Assembly: GCA_013122435.1 (NCBI GenBank)
Contig: WYDT01000001.1
Span: forward strand, 310,001 to 374,000
Length of the DNA stretch: 64,000 nt
Direction of reading: 5' to 3'
DNA from: Chloroflexi bacterium AL-N1
Lineage (GTDB): Bacteria; Chloroflexota; Chloroflexia; Chloroflexales; Roseiflexaceae
The notes under the pieces are model-generated. The model was not told the origin of the DNA. It did no database searches and saw nothing but the letters and a program-made list of their open reading frames with translations. The first letter of the stretch is position 1. Each line of letters opens with the position of its first letter. Below are positions 1-8,813 of this stretch, piece by piece. A program made the translations under genes and the position numbers.

Positions 1-132
1 ATTGTCATTGAGTTCAGGAGCGGCGCCAAAATAGATATGGTCAACCGTACCCACTTCTGTGTTGCTCTTATCGATAACCTTCATTCCTTTTTGGATAGTG
101 GCAAAAGGATGTTGTTCATTGTTGTCAATCAT
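1..132 (-). CDS. PRC-barrel/DUF2171-like protein, N-terminal fragment
   Basis: Reading the minus strand from an ATG at 132 gives 44 codons that run open off the left edge of the window. The start is preceded by a good ribosome binding site (AAGGAG, about 6 bases upstream). The residues QKGMKVIDKSNTEVGTVDHI resemble the start of PRC-barrel/DUF2171 domains, small beta-barrels in stress-related and ribosome-maturation proteins, in which a GM-V--D---VGTVD pattern is typical. Only the first strands are visible, so family assignment is tentative and a precise function cannot be given. The gene is divergent from the YihY-type gene, with about 220 bases between them in which I see no further feature. 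Confidence 0.6.
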   Translation of the reverse strand, partial: MIDNNEQHPFATIQKGMKVIDKSNTEVGTVDHIYFGAAPELNDN

Positions 133-352
133 AATCAGGCTCCTTGTAATCAATATATTCTTCCAATTGAACTACTAAACGTATTTGCAAAATCAAGGCC
201 AAATGTGAGCGCGTTTTCCAACTATTTCAAAAGACTATGTATTTGTGAATTGCTCTGAAATTCATCAAGCAAATCGGCATACAAATTGCATAATGTGTAG
301 CGTCACGCAGATAGAATTGTTCCATAAAATCGTTCAGTGCCAGAGGTGTATG

Positions 353-1432
353 ATGCAAAAAGTGCTACAACTGTTCAAAGAGACGTTTTCTGAGTGGAGC
401 GAAGATAAAGCCCCCCGATTAGCGGCAGCGCTCTCGTATTACACCATCTTCTCCCTGTCCCCATTACTTATTGTAGTTTTAGGTATTGCCAGCATTTTGT
501 ACAGTGGTGCAGAGGAAGAATTACTCACACAGATACAGAATATGGTTGGTGAAGATGGTGCAGCGGCAATTGAAGCAATGTTGGGTGGACAGAACAGCCA
601 ATCGTCGGGAATTATTGCAACTATCGTTGGTGTAGCCACGTTGTTATTTGGCGCATCGGGTGTGTTTGGACAATTACAGGATTCACTCAACACTATCTGG
701 AATGTTCAACCTAAGCCCGACCAGGGCATTATGGCAATTGTGAAGAAACGCTTCTTCTCGCTCACCATGGTGCTGGGAACTGGCTTCTTGTTGTTGGTGT
801 CGTTGATTGCCAGCACGGCGCTCAATATAGCAATCAATTATCTGAGTGATTTTTTACCCGATATTCCGTTCTTGTTGCAAGCCATCAACGGGAGTGTTGC
901 ACTACTCATTGTCATTGGTACCTTTGGGCTGATCTATAAGATTGTTCCCGATGTTGAGATTGCATGGAAAGATGTATGGGTTGGGGCAGCGGTGACAGGT
1001 CTGCTTTTTCTGTTTGGTCAATGGCTTCTACAACAGTACATTACATATGGTGCGCCTGCTTCAAAATATGGAGCAGTCGGATCGCTCATTATCATACTTA
1101 TTTGGTTGTACTACTCAGCTCAGATCTTCTTCTTTGGTGCAGAATTCACACAGGTATATGCGAGACTCTATGGCTCACGTATTCAGCCAAGCAGTCATGC
1201 GATGCGTTTTTCCAGAGCGATGGATGAAACGCAAGAGCAGCAGAAAGCCTCAAATGATGCTGATACAGACAAACCTGTACCTCAGCGTGCTCCCCAAACA
1301 GTAAGAACATCAGATGATCCTACCCCAGGCACACCGCAACCTCGTGGCCCAGTAGTCACAATGGTTATTGGTTTTGTGGGCGGTTTATTTATAGGTCTCT
1401 GGGGTAGCACAAAAAGTAAAGAACCGAAATAG
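353..1432 (+). CDS. YihY/BrkB family inner-membrane protein
   Basis: This is a polytopic membrane protein of the YihY/virulence factor BrkB family (UPF0761). Its biochemical role is not settled. The signature RLAAALSYYTIFSLSPLLI lies near residues 20-40, followed by about six hydrophobic segments to residue 270. A hydrophilic, Q/P/T-rich tail of about 70 residues follows, and the protein ends with one more hydrophobic stretch (VVTMVIGFVGGLFIGLWG). The longer open frame from 245 is unlikely to be used, because AGAGG at 342-346 fits the tandem ATGs at 350/353 and the family normally begins here. The gene is followed after 16 bases by the phosphodiesterase gene, so the two are probably co-transcribed. 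The C-terminal extra membrane segment is not part of the core family. Confidence 0.9.
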   Translation: MQKVLQLFKETFSEWSEDKAPRLAAALSYYTIFSLSPLLIVVLGIASILYSGAEEELLTQIQNMVGEDGAAAIEAMLGGQNSQSSGIIATIVGVATLLFGASGVFGQLQDSLNTIWNVQPKPDQGIMAIVKKRFFSLTMVLGTGFLLLVSLIASTALNIAINYLSDFLPDIPFLLQAINGSVALLIVIGTFGLIYKIVPDVEIAWKDVWVGAAVTGLLFLFGQWLLQQYITYGAPASKYGAVGSLIIILIWLYYSAQIFFFGAEFTQVYARLYGSRIQPSSHAMRFSRAMDETQEQQKASNDADTDKPVPQRAPQTVRTSDDPTPGTPQPRGPVVTMVIGFVGGLFIGLWGSTKSKEPK

Positions 1433-1448
1433 AATAAGGAGTCACATT

Positions 1449-2987
1449 GTGAAAAAAGTTCTACTGCTAGTCATAGATGCACTAAACTCACGTGTGGTAC
1501 TGCCAGCTATAGATGAGGGACGATTACCACATTTTCAAGCATTCTCAGAGGTTGGTATACTCAATCCCGGCTGTACCACGATCTTCCCTTCAATTACGCC
1601 TGTTGCAACGTCATCTATTATCACGGGTTGTTATCCACAGGAACATGGGATAGCAGCAGATTATTGGTATAACGCCGAGACCAACGATGTCGCCTCTTTT
1701 GGGGCAGATTTTCAAGTGGTCTGGAAACATGGCATGGGCGTTTTCTTTGACGACTTTCTGATTAAACTCAATCATCAGCGTTTGCAGGCACCCACACTTT
1801 TCCAACAGGTCGAGCAAACCGGACTAACAGCAGCGTGTTTAAACTATCTTATTTATCGTGGCAATGTCCTGCATCGCGTTGATACACCTCGTTTGCTGAC
1901 GTTGATACCCGATGTGCCATTGGCAGAACATGTCTACGGACCATCCCTCCTGCGGTTAGGTGATTTTGTGGAGCCAGATGTAGCCGATATCGATCTGTCG
2001 CTCAAGACGCGGGGGCCTTTCAGCCGCTATGGTTTTGAAGATAAATATACTGCAAAGGATTTGTTACGTCTTGCTAGTGAGCGACTATTACCAGATTTTA
2101 CTGTGGCCTATTTCCCTGATAATGATTTTGACAGTCATGCAGTAGGCCCACAACAGGCAGTGGCGACACTGGAGCAAGTTGATGGTTATCTAGGTGAACT
2201 TATTGAGATCTATGGCGGTCTTGATGTGATGCTACAAGAATTTTGTGTCATCATCACCGGCGATCATGCACAGTCGGATATGCTGGCAGATCGTGAAGAG
2301 GCGGGTATTAATCTTGAAAAACTGCTGAGTGAATTTAATGTTGCCGATGCCGGAACACCACTATCTGATGGCGAAGAGTTAGTCATTTGTCCCAACTTAC
2401 GAGGGGCTCAGATTTATTTTCGCCAACCTACCCGTGGTCCGGTTGAGAAAGTGGTCGCGCAGTTGCTCTCAGAACCACGTATCGACCAGGTAATGTGGTC
2501 CGCAGAGACCATGGGTGAGCGCAAGCCCGGCTACTATGTGGCCACACGAAGCCGTGGGGCGGTGCGTTTCTGGCCTGATGGTGATGGGATCTATGCAGTA
2601 GCCGATCAGTATGGAACCAAATGGAGTTGGGATGGTAGTCTCACCGCTGTCGACGGACAGATTGAAAACAAGTCGCTGTTGACCTTTCCAACGTACCCAA
2701 ATGCTTTCGAACGTATTGCTGGTGGGCTAAATGTATCCGAAGGTGGACATTTGTGGGTAACGGCCCTGCCTGGTTATGAGTTTCGACTGTCTGGCATGAA
2801 AGTACATGCAGGGGGATCACATGGCACACTGCACGAACTAGATTCAACCGTGCCCCTGATTGCGGCGGGTTTGCCAGCGGACCTACGTCTTCCCCATCAC
2901 ATGCGTTCTGTCGATGTGGCACCTCTCTGTGCTTCAGTTTTGGGTATACAGGATGGCTCTTCCATAGGAAAGAGTCACATTATCTAA
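1449..2987 (+). CDS. Alkaline-phosphatase-superfamily phosphodiesterase/nucleotide pyrophosphatase
   Basis: The protein has 512 residues and belongs to the type I phosphodiesterase/nucleotide pyrophosphatase group, which hydrolyses phosphodiester or pyrophosphate bonds using two metal ions. Visible metal and nucleophile motifs are LLLVIDALNS (Asp10), TIFPSITPVATS (residues 44-55, nucleophile Ser/Thr), TGDHAQSDM near residue 275 and HAGGSHGTLHE near 450. There is no signal peptide, so it should act in the cytoplasm. The start is GTG with AAGGAG ten bases upstream. It lies between a membrane protein and an SDR gene on the same strand with very short gaps, suggesting one transcript. The substrate cannot be read from the sequence. 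Confidence 0.9.
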   Translation: MKKVLLLVIDALNSRVVLPAIDEGRLPHFQAFSEVGILNPGCTTIFPSITPVATSSIITGCYPQEHGIAADYWYNAETNDVASFGADFQVVWKHGMGVFFDDFLIKLNHQRLQAPTLFQQVEQTGLTAACLNYLIYRGNVLHRVDTPRLLTLIPDVPLAEHVYGPSLLRLGDFVEPDVADIDLSLKTRGPFSRYGFEDKYTAKDLLRLASERLLPDFTVAYFPDNDFDSHAVGPQQAVATLEQVDGYLGELIEIYGGLDVMLQEFCVIITGDHAQSDMLADREEAGINLEKLLSEFNVADAGTPLSDGEELVICPNLRGAQIYFRQPTRGPVEKVVAQLLSEPRIDQVMWSAETMGERKPGYYVATRSRGAVRFWPDGDGIYAVADQYGTKWSWDGSLTAVDGQIENKSLLTFPTYPNAFERIAGGLNVSEGGHLWVTALPGYEFRLSGMKVHAGGSHGTLHELDSTVPLIAAGLPADLRLPHHMRSVDVAPLCASVLGIQDGSSIGKSHII

Positions 2988-3009
2988 ATTCATGAAGGAG
3001 TTTGTTCGC

Positions 3010-3792
3010 ATGCAACTTGCTAATAAAGTTGCCCTTATTACTGGTGCCGGGTCTGGCATCGGTGCTGCAACAGCACTGCTCTTTGCGCGCGAAGGTGCCA
3101 AAGTAGCGGCGCTGGGGCGTTCAGAAGAAAACACACAACAGATCGTTTCACGTATTCGCGAACAGGGTGGTGAGGCCATACCCCTCATTGCTGACATTTC
3201 GCAACCTGGTCAGATGCAACAAGCTATCGATCAACTTATAGCACAGTGGTCGCGACTCGATATTGTGTTTGCTAATGCTGGTATCAATGGGGTCTGGGCA
3301 TCGTTGGAAGAACTCACTATAGAGGAGTGGAATAAAACGGTCACGATCAATTTGACCGGAACGTTTCTTACCATCAAGTATGCGGTGCCCTTTCTCAAAA
3401 AGCAGGGTGGTTCAATTATCGTTACGGCATCGGTCAATGGTACACGCATTTTCAGTAATACCGGCGCTACCGCATACGCTTCAACAAAAGCGGCACAAGT
3501 GGCGTTTACCAAGATGATTGCACTTGAGTTAGCAGATGCACGAGTCCGTGCGAACGTTATTTGTCCTGGTGCGATCGAAACCGACATTGATGAAAGCACC
3601 GAGCAACGGAACCTCGATCAGGTGCGTGAGCCGGTTGATTTTCCAGAGGGTCGTATTCCATTGAGCGATGGACAGCCAGGCTCATCTGAACAGGTTGCCC
3701 AGCTTGTGCTGTTTCTGGCTTCAGACAATGCAAGCCATATTACTGGAACCGAAGTTTGGATTGATGGGGCAGAGTCACTGTTGCAAGGCTGA
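3010..3792 (+). CDS. SDR family NAD(P)-dependent oxidoreductase
   Basis: This is a classical short-chain dehydrogenase/reductase of 260 residues. The Rossmann glycine motif TGAGSGIG is at residues 11-18, the NAG motif is present (FANAGING), and the catalytic Ser/Tyr/Lys are seen as TASVNG followed by AYASTKAA. The C-terminus (TGTEVWIDGAESL) is typical of the FabG-like branch. I chose ATG 3010 rather than 2992 because GAAGGAG at 2994-3000 lies at the right distance and the residues before it do not belong to the fold. It starts 22 bases after the phosphodiesterase gene. The substrate is unknown. Confidence 0.93.
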   Translation: MQLANKVALITGAGSGIGAATALLFAREGAKVAALGRSEENTQQIVSRIREQGGEAIPLIADISQPGQMQQAIDQLIAQWSRLDIVFANAGINGVWASLEELTIEEWNKTVTINLTGTFLTIKYAVPFLKKQGGSIIVTASVNGTRIFSNTGATAYASTKAAQVAFTKMIALELADARVRANVICPGAIETDIDESTEQRNLDQVREPVDFPEGRIPLSDGQPGSSEQVAQLVLFLASDNASHITGTEVWIDGAESLLQG

Positions 3793-3850
3793 ATAATTGA
3801 ATAGAATAAGTACAAAAATATGATTATAGGAACGCAGATAGAGTGTCGCG

Positions 3851-4888
3851 ATGTTTGATCCTGGTACTTGGTCGCTCCCAATGAGTATTGGAGCTTTTTG
3901 TATTGCGGCACTGGTTATTGGGTACATTGGCGCGAAGATGGCTGGTCTGGCAGATCGATTGGCTGACAGCACTGGTATGGGGGAAGCATTGATGGGCGCT
4001 CTCTTTTTGGGAGCCAGTACCTCATTGCCAGGTATTATCACATCGGTAGTGACAGCTGCCAATGGCTATCCACAGTTGTCGGTCAGCAATGCGTTGGGTG
4101 GTATTGCAGCCCAGACGGCCTTCCTCGCTATCGCCGATATTGCTTATCGTAAAGCAAATCTGGAACATGCGGCGGCATCAGTCGAGAATATGATGCAGGG
4201 CACCCTGCTCATTGCACTGCTCGCCATACCTCTGTTGGCCATGGCGAGTCCAGAGATCGCTATCTGGGGTATTCATCCGATTTCGCTGTTGATGATTGTG
4301 GCATATATGTATGGGTTACATATGATTCGGAAAACGAAAGATAGGCCAATGTGGGAGCCACGACAGACATCTGAAACGATGACCGATGAAGCAGAAGAAG
4401 TTCACGTAGAGCGAAATGAACTTATTAGCATGTGGCTTCGTTTCGCTCTTTTCGGTGCTATTGTTGGTTTTGCTGGCTGGATTGTCGGACGTTCTGGTGA
4501 GGTAATGGCAAACAGTACTGGTCTTTCTGAGACCGTCATCGGGAGCCTGTTCACCGCTATTTCTACTTCACTCCCCGAACTGGTTATGTCGATTGCGGCG
4601 GTACGGAGAGGGGCATTAACTCTGGCAGTCAGTGGCATCATTGGAGGAAATGCCTTTGATACACTTTTTGTGGCAGCTGCCGATGTCGCCTATCGTGATG
4701 GTTCCATTTATCATGCCATCACAGAACAACAAATTTTCCTGGTGACACTTGGCATTCTCATGACAAGTATCCTCATTCTAGGATTGCTTCGTCGTGAAAA
4801 AAGCGGTATTGGAAATATTGGCTTTGAGAGTTTCTCTATTCTCGTTTTGTACGGTGGGGCACTCGGGTTATTGTTTTTCAGTGGGTAA
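3851..4888 (+). CDS. Sodium:calcium antiporter (CaCA superfamily), atypical first alpha repeat
   Basis: This integral membrane protein has 345 residues and the inverted two-half layout of the Ca2+:cation antiporter superfamily. The halves are recognisable by matching stretches: LGASTSLPGIITSV with LAIADIAYR in the first, and TAISTSLPELVMSI with VAAADVAYR in the second. In characterised exchangers each alpha repeat carries an ion-binding Glu in a TS-PE motif. Here the second repeat keeps PE but the first has PG. A charged cytoplasmic loop (about residues 165-195) separates the halves. It may therefore be a divergent or altered-stoichiometry exchanger. No convincing Shine-Dalgarno sequence is seen before the ATG. 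A bidirectional hairpin terminator follows. Confidence 0.9.
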   Translation: MFDPGTWSLPMSIGAFCIAALVIGYIGAKMAGLADRLADSTGMGEALMGALFLGASTSLPGIITSVVTAANGYPQLSVSNALGGIAAQTAFLAIADIAYRKANLEHAAASVENMMQGTLLIALLAIPLLAMASPEIAIWGIHPISLLMIVAYMYGLHMIRKTKDRPMWEPRQTSETMTDEAEEVHVERNELISMWLRFALFGAIVGFAGWIVGRSGEVMANSTGLSETVIGSLFTAISTSLPELVMSIAAVRRGALTLAVSGIIGGNAFDTLFVAAADVAYRDGSIYHAITEQQIFLVTLGILMTSILILGLLRREKSGIGNIGFESFSILVLYGGALGLLFFSG

Positions 4889-4900
4889 TAGTTTTTACAC

Positions 4901-4941
4901 AAAAACAGATAGGTAAGCAACATTGCTACCCATCTGTTTCT
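4901..4941. terminator. Bidirectional Rho-independent terminator
   Basis: AAACAGAT (4903-4910) pairs perfectly with ATCTGTTT (4932-4939), and inner GGTA/TACC and GC/GC pairs continue the stem. On the minus strand the stem is followed by a T-run (TTTTTGTGT). It sits between the convergent antiporter and FAD-reductase genes and probably stops both transcripts. Confidence 0.75.
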
Positions 4942-4953
4942 TAATGCTATAAT

Positions 4954-6189
4954 TTAGCGATAGGTCTGGACGCGTTTCCACGACACTGGCTCTTGCCCAT
5001 CCCAGAGCAGCTTCGACGACACAGCTTCTTTCTTCTGTATCCATTCAGGGATTAGTTCACGCTCTTCTGGTCGATCCATCACAAGCGCTGCGACAAGCTG
5101 TTCATCGTATATCCACCAGATACTGAAACTCCGTTTTGACATATCTCCGCGATACATCACCTGACTGGCATTTGTCGTGTCTCCCCAGAATTCCCAGGAT
5201 AGATCAAACGCATCAGAGAAGAAATAGGGTACTTTGACAAATGGTTCGCGCTTGCCCATCATAATGTGTGCAGCATGTTGTCCTTGTTCGACGGCATTGT
5301 CCCAGTGCTCCACGCGTCGATAGGTATCAAACAATACATCATGATATTTTGCAATATCGCCAGCCGCATACACATCTGGTATATTCGTTTCTAAATACTC
5401 GTTGACAATAATACCATCATCGAGTTTCAGTTTAGTATCTCTGAATAGATCGACAGTTGGCGTAACTCCCACACCAGCCACCACCATATCAACTGGCAGA
5501 TGTTCATCTTCATTGAGTATCACACCGTATATCCGACCATTGCCCATAAGTCCTGTGACCTTAGACTGTGGCTTAAAGGAGACACCACGTTCTTCATAGT
5601 AGCGCTGGTAGAATTGTGATAGCTCCGGTGTGAAAAGCTGATTCATCACTCGATCTTCGGGAAAAATAACAATTGGTTCGATGTCCTGTTGTGTAAGTGC
5701 TGCGGCTACTTCCATACCAATATAGCCTGCGCCAATCACTGCTGCATATTGGCTTTTCTTGGCATTCTTGCGAATCTGATAAGCATCATCAATACTACGC
5801 AAGTAAAATATACCGGGTAAATGTGCTTCAGGAAGATCAAGAGTTTGCACACCTGATCCGGTTGCAATGAGGAGTTTTCCAAAACCAAATTCTTTGTTAT
5901 CACTCGTATAGAGTATGCGACTGTGAAAATCAATACGCTCAACTTTTGTGTTAAGATGGAGATCTATCTTATGCTGGTCGTAGAATGAAGCTTCGTTGAT
6001 CGGAATACTGTCCATATCGCTCTCACCAGTGAGAAAATCTTTTGACAGTGAGGGGCGTTCGTATGGTGGCATCGAATCGGCAGAAATAATAGCTAGTTCA
6101 TGGGGTTGTACACCCTGACCGACAAACTCTTTTGCGGCGTATCCTGCTACAACACCTCCTCCAAGAATAACATATGTGTATGTGTTCAT
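4954..6189 (-). CDS. NAD(P)/FAD-dependent oxidoreductase, ferredoxin-reductase type
   Basis: The 411-residue flavoprotein resembles rubredoxin/ferredoxin reductases and monodehydroascorbate reductases. The N-terminal FAD-binding motif is YVILGGGVVAGYAAKEF (residues 6-22), the PPYERPSLSKDFL segment is characteristic of this branch, the second nucleotide-binding motif is AAVIGAGYIGMEVAAAL (about 150-166), and the FAD-phosphate motif VYAAGDIA is near residue 275. The C-terminal reductase domain contains FDLSWEFWGDT. It should transfer electrons between NAD(P)H and a small redox partner in the cytoplasm. The start ATG has GAGG five bases upstream. No redox partner gene is adjacent, although a ferredoxin gene lies at 25.3 kb. 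Confidence 0.92.
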   Translation of the reverse strand: MNTYTYVILGGGVVAGYAAKEFVGQGVQPHELAIISADSMPPYERPSLSKDFLTGESDMDSIPINEASFYDQHKIDLHLNTKVERIDFHSRILYTSDNKEFGFGKLLIATGSGVQTLDLPEAHLPGIFYLRSIDDAYQIRKNAKKSQYAAVIGAGYIGMEVAAALTQQDIEPIVIFPEDRVMNQLFTPELSQFYQRYYEERGVSFKPQSKVTGLMGNGRIYGVILNEDEHLPVDMVVAGVGVTPTVDLFRDTKLKLDDGIIVNEYLETNIPDVYAAGDIAKYHDVLFDTYRRVEHWDNAVEQGQHAAHIMMGKREPFVKVPYFFSDAFDLSWEFWGDTTNASQVMYRGDMSKRSFSIWWIYDEQLVAALVMDRPEERELIPEWIQKKEAVSSKLLWDGQEPVSWKRVQTYR

Positions 6190-6349
6190 AACAACCTCGC
6201 ACTTTCTTGATTATGCTGATAATGCCATATTCTTATGTATGCAAACGGCATACCACATGCTTTGTGTCTCTGTTACATCTTTGTTGATCGTATTTGGCAT
6301 ATGACTTGCATACTATATTCTATTGGTAACATAAGGAAGGAAGCACAAC

Positions 6350-7279
6350 GTGGAAAAAGTGGTTGCATCTCAGCAGGGCAAGATCCGTGTTGTTCTCAAC
6401 CCTGCGGCAGGAACAAGCACATCTGATGAGGTACGAGCTGTTGTAGAGCAGGCGTTTGGTTCTGCTAATCGACCTTACGACATATATGAAACGAAGCCTG
6501 ACGACGATCTCGGAAGCTATCTTGATCAAGCGAAAAGTGAAGGAGATGGTCTTGTGATTGCTGCAGGCGGCGATGGAACGGTATCGCTTGTAGCCAGTCA
6601 ACTCGTTGGAAGTGGTGTACCTATTGGTATTCTTCCAACGGGAAGTGCCAATGTCCTGGCTCTTGAGTTAGGTCTTCCACAAGACCTGCAAGAGGCTATG
6701 GACATAATCGCAGGGGAACATCAAGTGCACGATTTGGATCTGATGCATTTCGGTGGACGGCATTATATTCTTCAGATTGGTATTGGTATTGACTCTCTGA
6801 TGGTACGTGATACATCACGTAAGGCAAAACGTGTTCTTGGTCGGTTGGCCTATATGGTTACCCTCTTCACTAAATTTATTGGATACCGTTCACGTCGCTT
6901 TACCATTCTTGCCGATGGGCAACGTTTACGCCCACGCGCATGGCAGATTGTGGTTGCGAATGCTGGAACCTTGGGAGCACCTCCGTTCCGTTGGGGTCCC
7001 GATATCAGTCTGAATGATGGTGCTGTCGATATCTGCATCTTTAATGTACGAACACCCTTTAGCTATGTCCGTCAGATCGCACGGGTTCTGTTGGGGCAAC
7101 ATAAAAATGATACACACATCACTTATGTTCGAGTTCAGGAACGCGTAACTATAGCAGCCGATCATTCGCTTCCTATCCAGGCAGATGGTGAAATTGTCCA
7201 TGAATCACCTTTGCAAATCGATGTCGTCCCTCGAGGTGCAAAAGTAATTGTGCCATTGACAAACGACTCACAAGATTGA
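6350..7279 (+). CDS. Diacylglycerol kinase-like lipid kinase (YegS/BmrU family)
   Basis: The 309-residue protein has the diacylglycerol/sphingosine-kinase catalytic fold. Visible motifs are VVLNPAAGTST at residues 15-25, the nucleotide-binding VIAAGGDGTVSLVAS near 65-80, and GILPTGSANVLALELGLP near 90-108. The C-terminal beta-sandwich domain contains the QADGE motif near residue 280. It phosphorylates a lipid hydroxyl, most likely diacylglycerol, at the inner face of the membrane. The start is GTG with AAGGAAGG about 8 bases upstream. Only 24 bases separate it from the PAP2 phosphatase gene, so a kinase and a lipid-phosphate phosphatase acting in opposite directions are probably co-expressed. 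Confidence 0.93.
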   Translation: MEKVVASQQGKIRVVLNPAAGTSTSDEVRAVVEQAFGSANRPYDIYETKPDDDLGSYLDQAKSEGDGLVIAAGGDGTVSLVASQLVGSGVPIGILPTGSANVLALELGLPQDLQEAMDIIAGEHQVHDLDLMHFGGRHYILQIGIGIDSLMVRDTSRKAKRVLGRLAYMVTLFTKFIGYRSRRFTILADGQRLRPRAWQIVVANAGTLGAPPFRWGPDISLNDGAVDICIFNVRTPFSYVRQIARVLLGQHKNDTHITYVRVQERVTIAADHSLPIQADGEIVHESPLQIDVVPRGAKVIVPLTNDSQD

Positions 7280-7303
7280 ATTGCATACTTCTAGGAGAAT
7301 AGC

Positions 7304-8257
7304 GTGAGCAATAAAGAGCAACAGAACGGATCCAAACCTTCGCAAAAATCTCTGAGCAATGCACTCCAACAGGCATTGGAGCAGGTGCAGACCCCGGAAC
7401 AAGCCGACGAGATTATCGCAGATTTGGAAGAGCAGGTGCAAGATAAAACTGATCGTGCTGTAGCAGAGGAGCGTGAGACAACTGATAAAGTGACAGCCAC
7501 TGAAGCTACACAGGAAGTAACTATACACCATCCGCAGAAGCCACAGTCTGCTCTACTGGCAGCGGCAGAGCAGGTAGTACGTGCCGAAGGGGAGGATGCT
7601 GAGGCACTTTCAGAGGAAATACAGGATGTTGTACGCGCAGATGAACAAGAGACAACAGACTCACACTCATACAAAGAACGTCGTCTGTTACAAGAGTCTC
7701 TTCTTCGTCGTCTAGGGCCACTGAGTGCTGCCGATACTGCGCTCTTTCTCATGATCAATAATGACACACCACGTACTCAAACGACTGATACCATTGTGCG
7801 TGGTATCTCAGACCTGATGAACCGTGGTGATGGTTGGGTATTATTACTACTCTTCGCGGCAATGCGCGACCACAAGCAGGGACGGAATGCCTTCCTTGAT
7901 GTGTTACCAGCTCTCTGGTTGACCACAGCGACCGTTGAATATCCGGTCAAATCGATCTTTCGTCGTCGACGACCTTTTATCTCGACTGTGCGTGCCGTTG
8001 TGGTTGGTCGAAAACCAGCAGGATATTCGTTTCCTTCGGGGCACAGTGCGGCTGCTTTTGCAGGGGCCTGGCTTATGAGTCGCCATTATCCACGCTGGGC
8101 AGCCGCCTTTTACACACTGGCAATAGTCGTAGGGTTTTCGCGTGTGTACTTAGGAGCCCATTATCCTGGTGATGTAGCAACAGGCGCAGTGAGTGGGACT
8201 GTGCTGGCAATGGCCTACCGACGCTTGGTCCGTACACTTATCAAGGCACTCGATTAA
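7304..8257 (+). CDS. PAP2 family lipid phosphatase with acidic N-terminal extension
   Basis: This membrane phosphatase of 317 residues has the three PAP2 motifs: KSIFRRRRPF (about 207-216), YSFPSGHSAAAF (about 241-252) and SRVYLGAHYPGDV (about 280-292). Substrates are probably phosphatidate or undecaprenyl pyrophosphate-like lipids. The first 125 residues are soluble and very rich in Glu, Gln, Ala and Thr, with heptad-like spacing that suggests a coiled coil. This part is absent from usual PAP2 proteins of about 200 residues. The start is GTG with AGGAG about 7 bases before it. It follows the lipid kinase gene closely and probably shares its transcript. Confidence 0.92.
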   Translation: MSNKEQQNGSKPSQKSLSNALQQALEQVQTPEQADEIIADLEEQVQDKTDRAVAEERETTDKVTATEATQEVTIHHPQKPQSALLAAAEQVVRAEGEDAEALSEEIQDVVRADEQETTDSHSYKERRLLQESLLRRLGPLSAADTALFLMINNDTPRTQTTDTIVRGISDLMNRGDGWVLLLLFAAMRDHKQGRNAFLDVLPALWLTTATVEYPVKSIFRRRRPFISTVRAVVVGRKPAGYSFPSGHSAAAFAGAWLMSRHYPRWAAAFYTLAIVVGFSRVYLGAHYPGDVATGAVSGTVLAMAYRRLVRTLIKALD

Positions 8258-8372
8258 ATCAATATTTCTCGCTAAAATGTTCAGCACTTTTGGGTGAATT
8301 TGGCACGGTTTGTGTATAAATATATTACATAGATAAAGTTAGCAATTTCCATAAAAGAAAAAGGAGCAACAC

Positions 8373-8657
8373 ATGGGTACGCTTTTAGGTTTTATCATCT
8401 GGTTATTGATTGGTGCACTTATTGGTTGGTTGGCAAGCATTGTCATGAAGACAGACGCGCAACAGGGTCCTTTGCTAAACATCATAGTTGGTATTGTTGG
8501 CGCACTCATTGGTGGTTTTGTTTTTCAATTCCTTGGTATTGGCGGAAGCAACATTAACTCTGACAGCTTTAGTTTGTGGTCTCTCTTTGTTTCATTTGTC
8601 GGAGCACTTATTCTGTTAGCCATTGTTAATCTTGTTCGACGTGGTAGTGTGCGCTAA
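8373..8657 (+). CDS. GlsB/YeaQ/YmgE family stress-response membrane protein
   Basis: This is a 94-residue, very hydrophobic protein with three predicted membrane segments. The glycine-rich pattern GWLASIVMKTDAQQGPLLNI followed by IVGIVGALIGGFVF is diagnostic of the transglycosylase-associated/GlsB family, usually induced by envelope or general stress. Exact function is unknown in the family. AAAGGAG lies seven bases upstream of the ATG. The gene has about 115 bases of its own upstream region and is closed by a strong hairpin terminator, so it is probably a single-gene transcript. Confidence 0.92.
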   Translation: MGTLLGFIIWLLIGALIGWLASIVMKTDAQQGPLLNIIVGIVGALIGGFVFQFLGIGGSNINSDSFSLWSLFVSFVGALILLAIVNLVRRGSVR

Positions 8658-8740
8658 ACAACTTTAGATAACGATACGAGAAACATATAAAACCGCCCAG
8701 AAAAATATAAGTCTTAATGGATGAAAATAAAGCAATTCCT

Positions 8741-8777
8741 GACACTTGAGTGACAAAAATGTCCTCAAGTGTCTTTT
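8741..8777 (+). terminator. Rho-independent terminator of the GlsB-like gene
   Basis: GACACTTGAG (8741-8750) pairs perfectly with CTCAAGTGTC (8764-8773), an inner GAC/GTC pair extends the stem, and TTTT follows. The hairpin also argues against translation starting at the GTG at 8769, which lies inside the stem. Confidence 0.85.
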
Positions 8778-8813
8778 ATGCATAAAACACAGATAGAAGA
8801 AAGAACACAAGCC

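Noticed and set aside
37-258. Open frame of 73 codons on the plus strand
   Set aside because: It lies opposite the better supported minus-strand PRC-barrel-like start, has no ribosome binding site and no coding character.
8301-8316. Sigma-54-like element TGGCACGGTTTGTGTA before the GlsB-like gene
   Set aside because: The -24 half fits well but the required GC of the -12 half is GT, and a TATAAA that could serve another sigma factor overlaps it. Not strong enough to list as a promoter.
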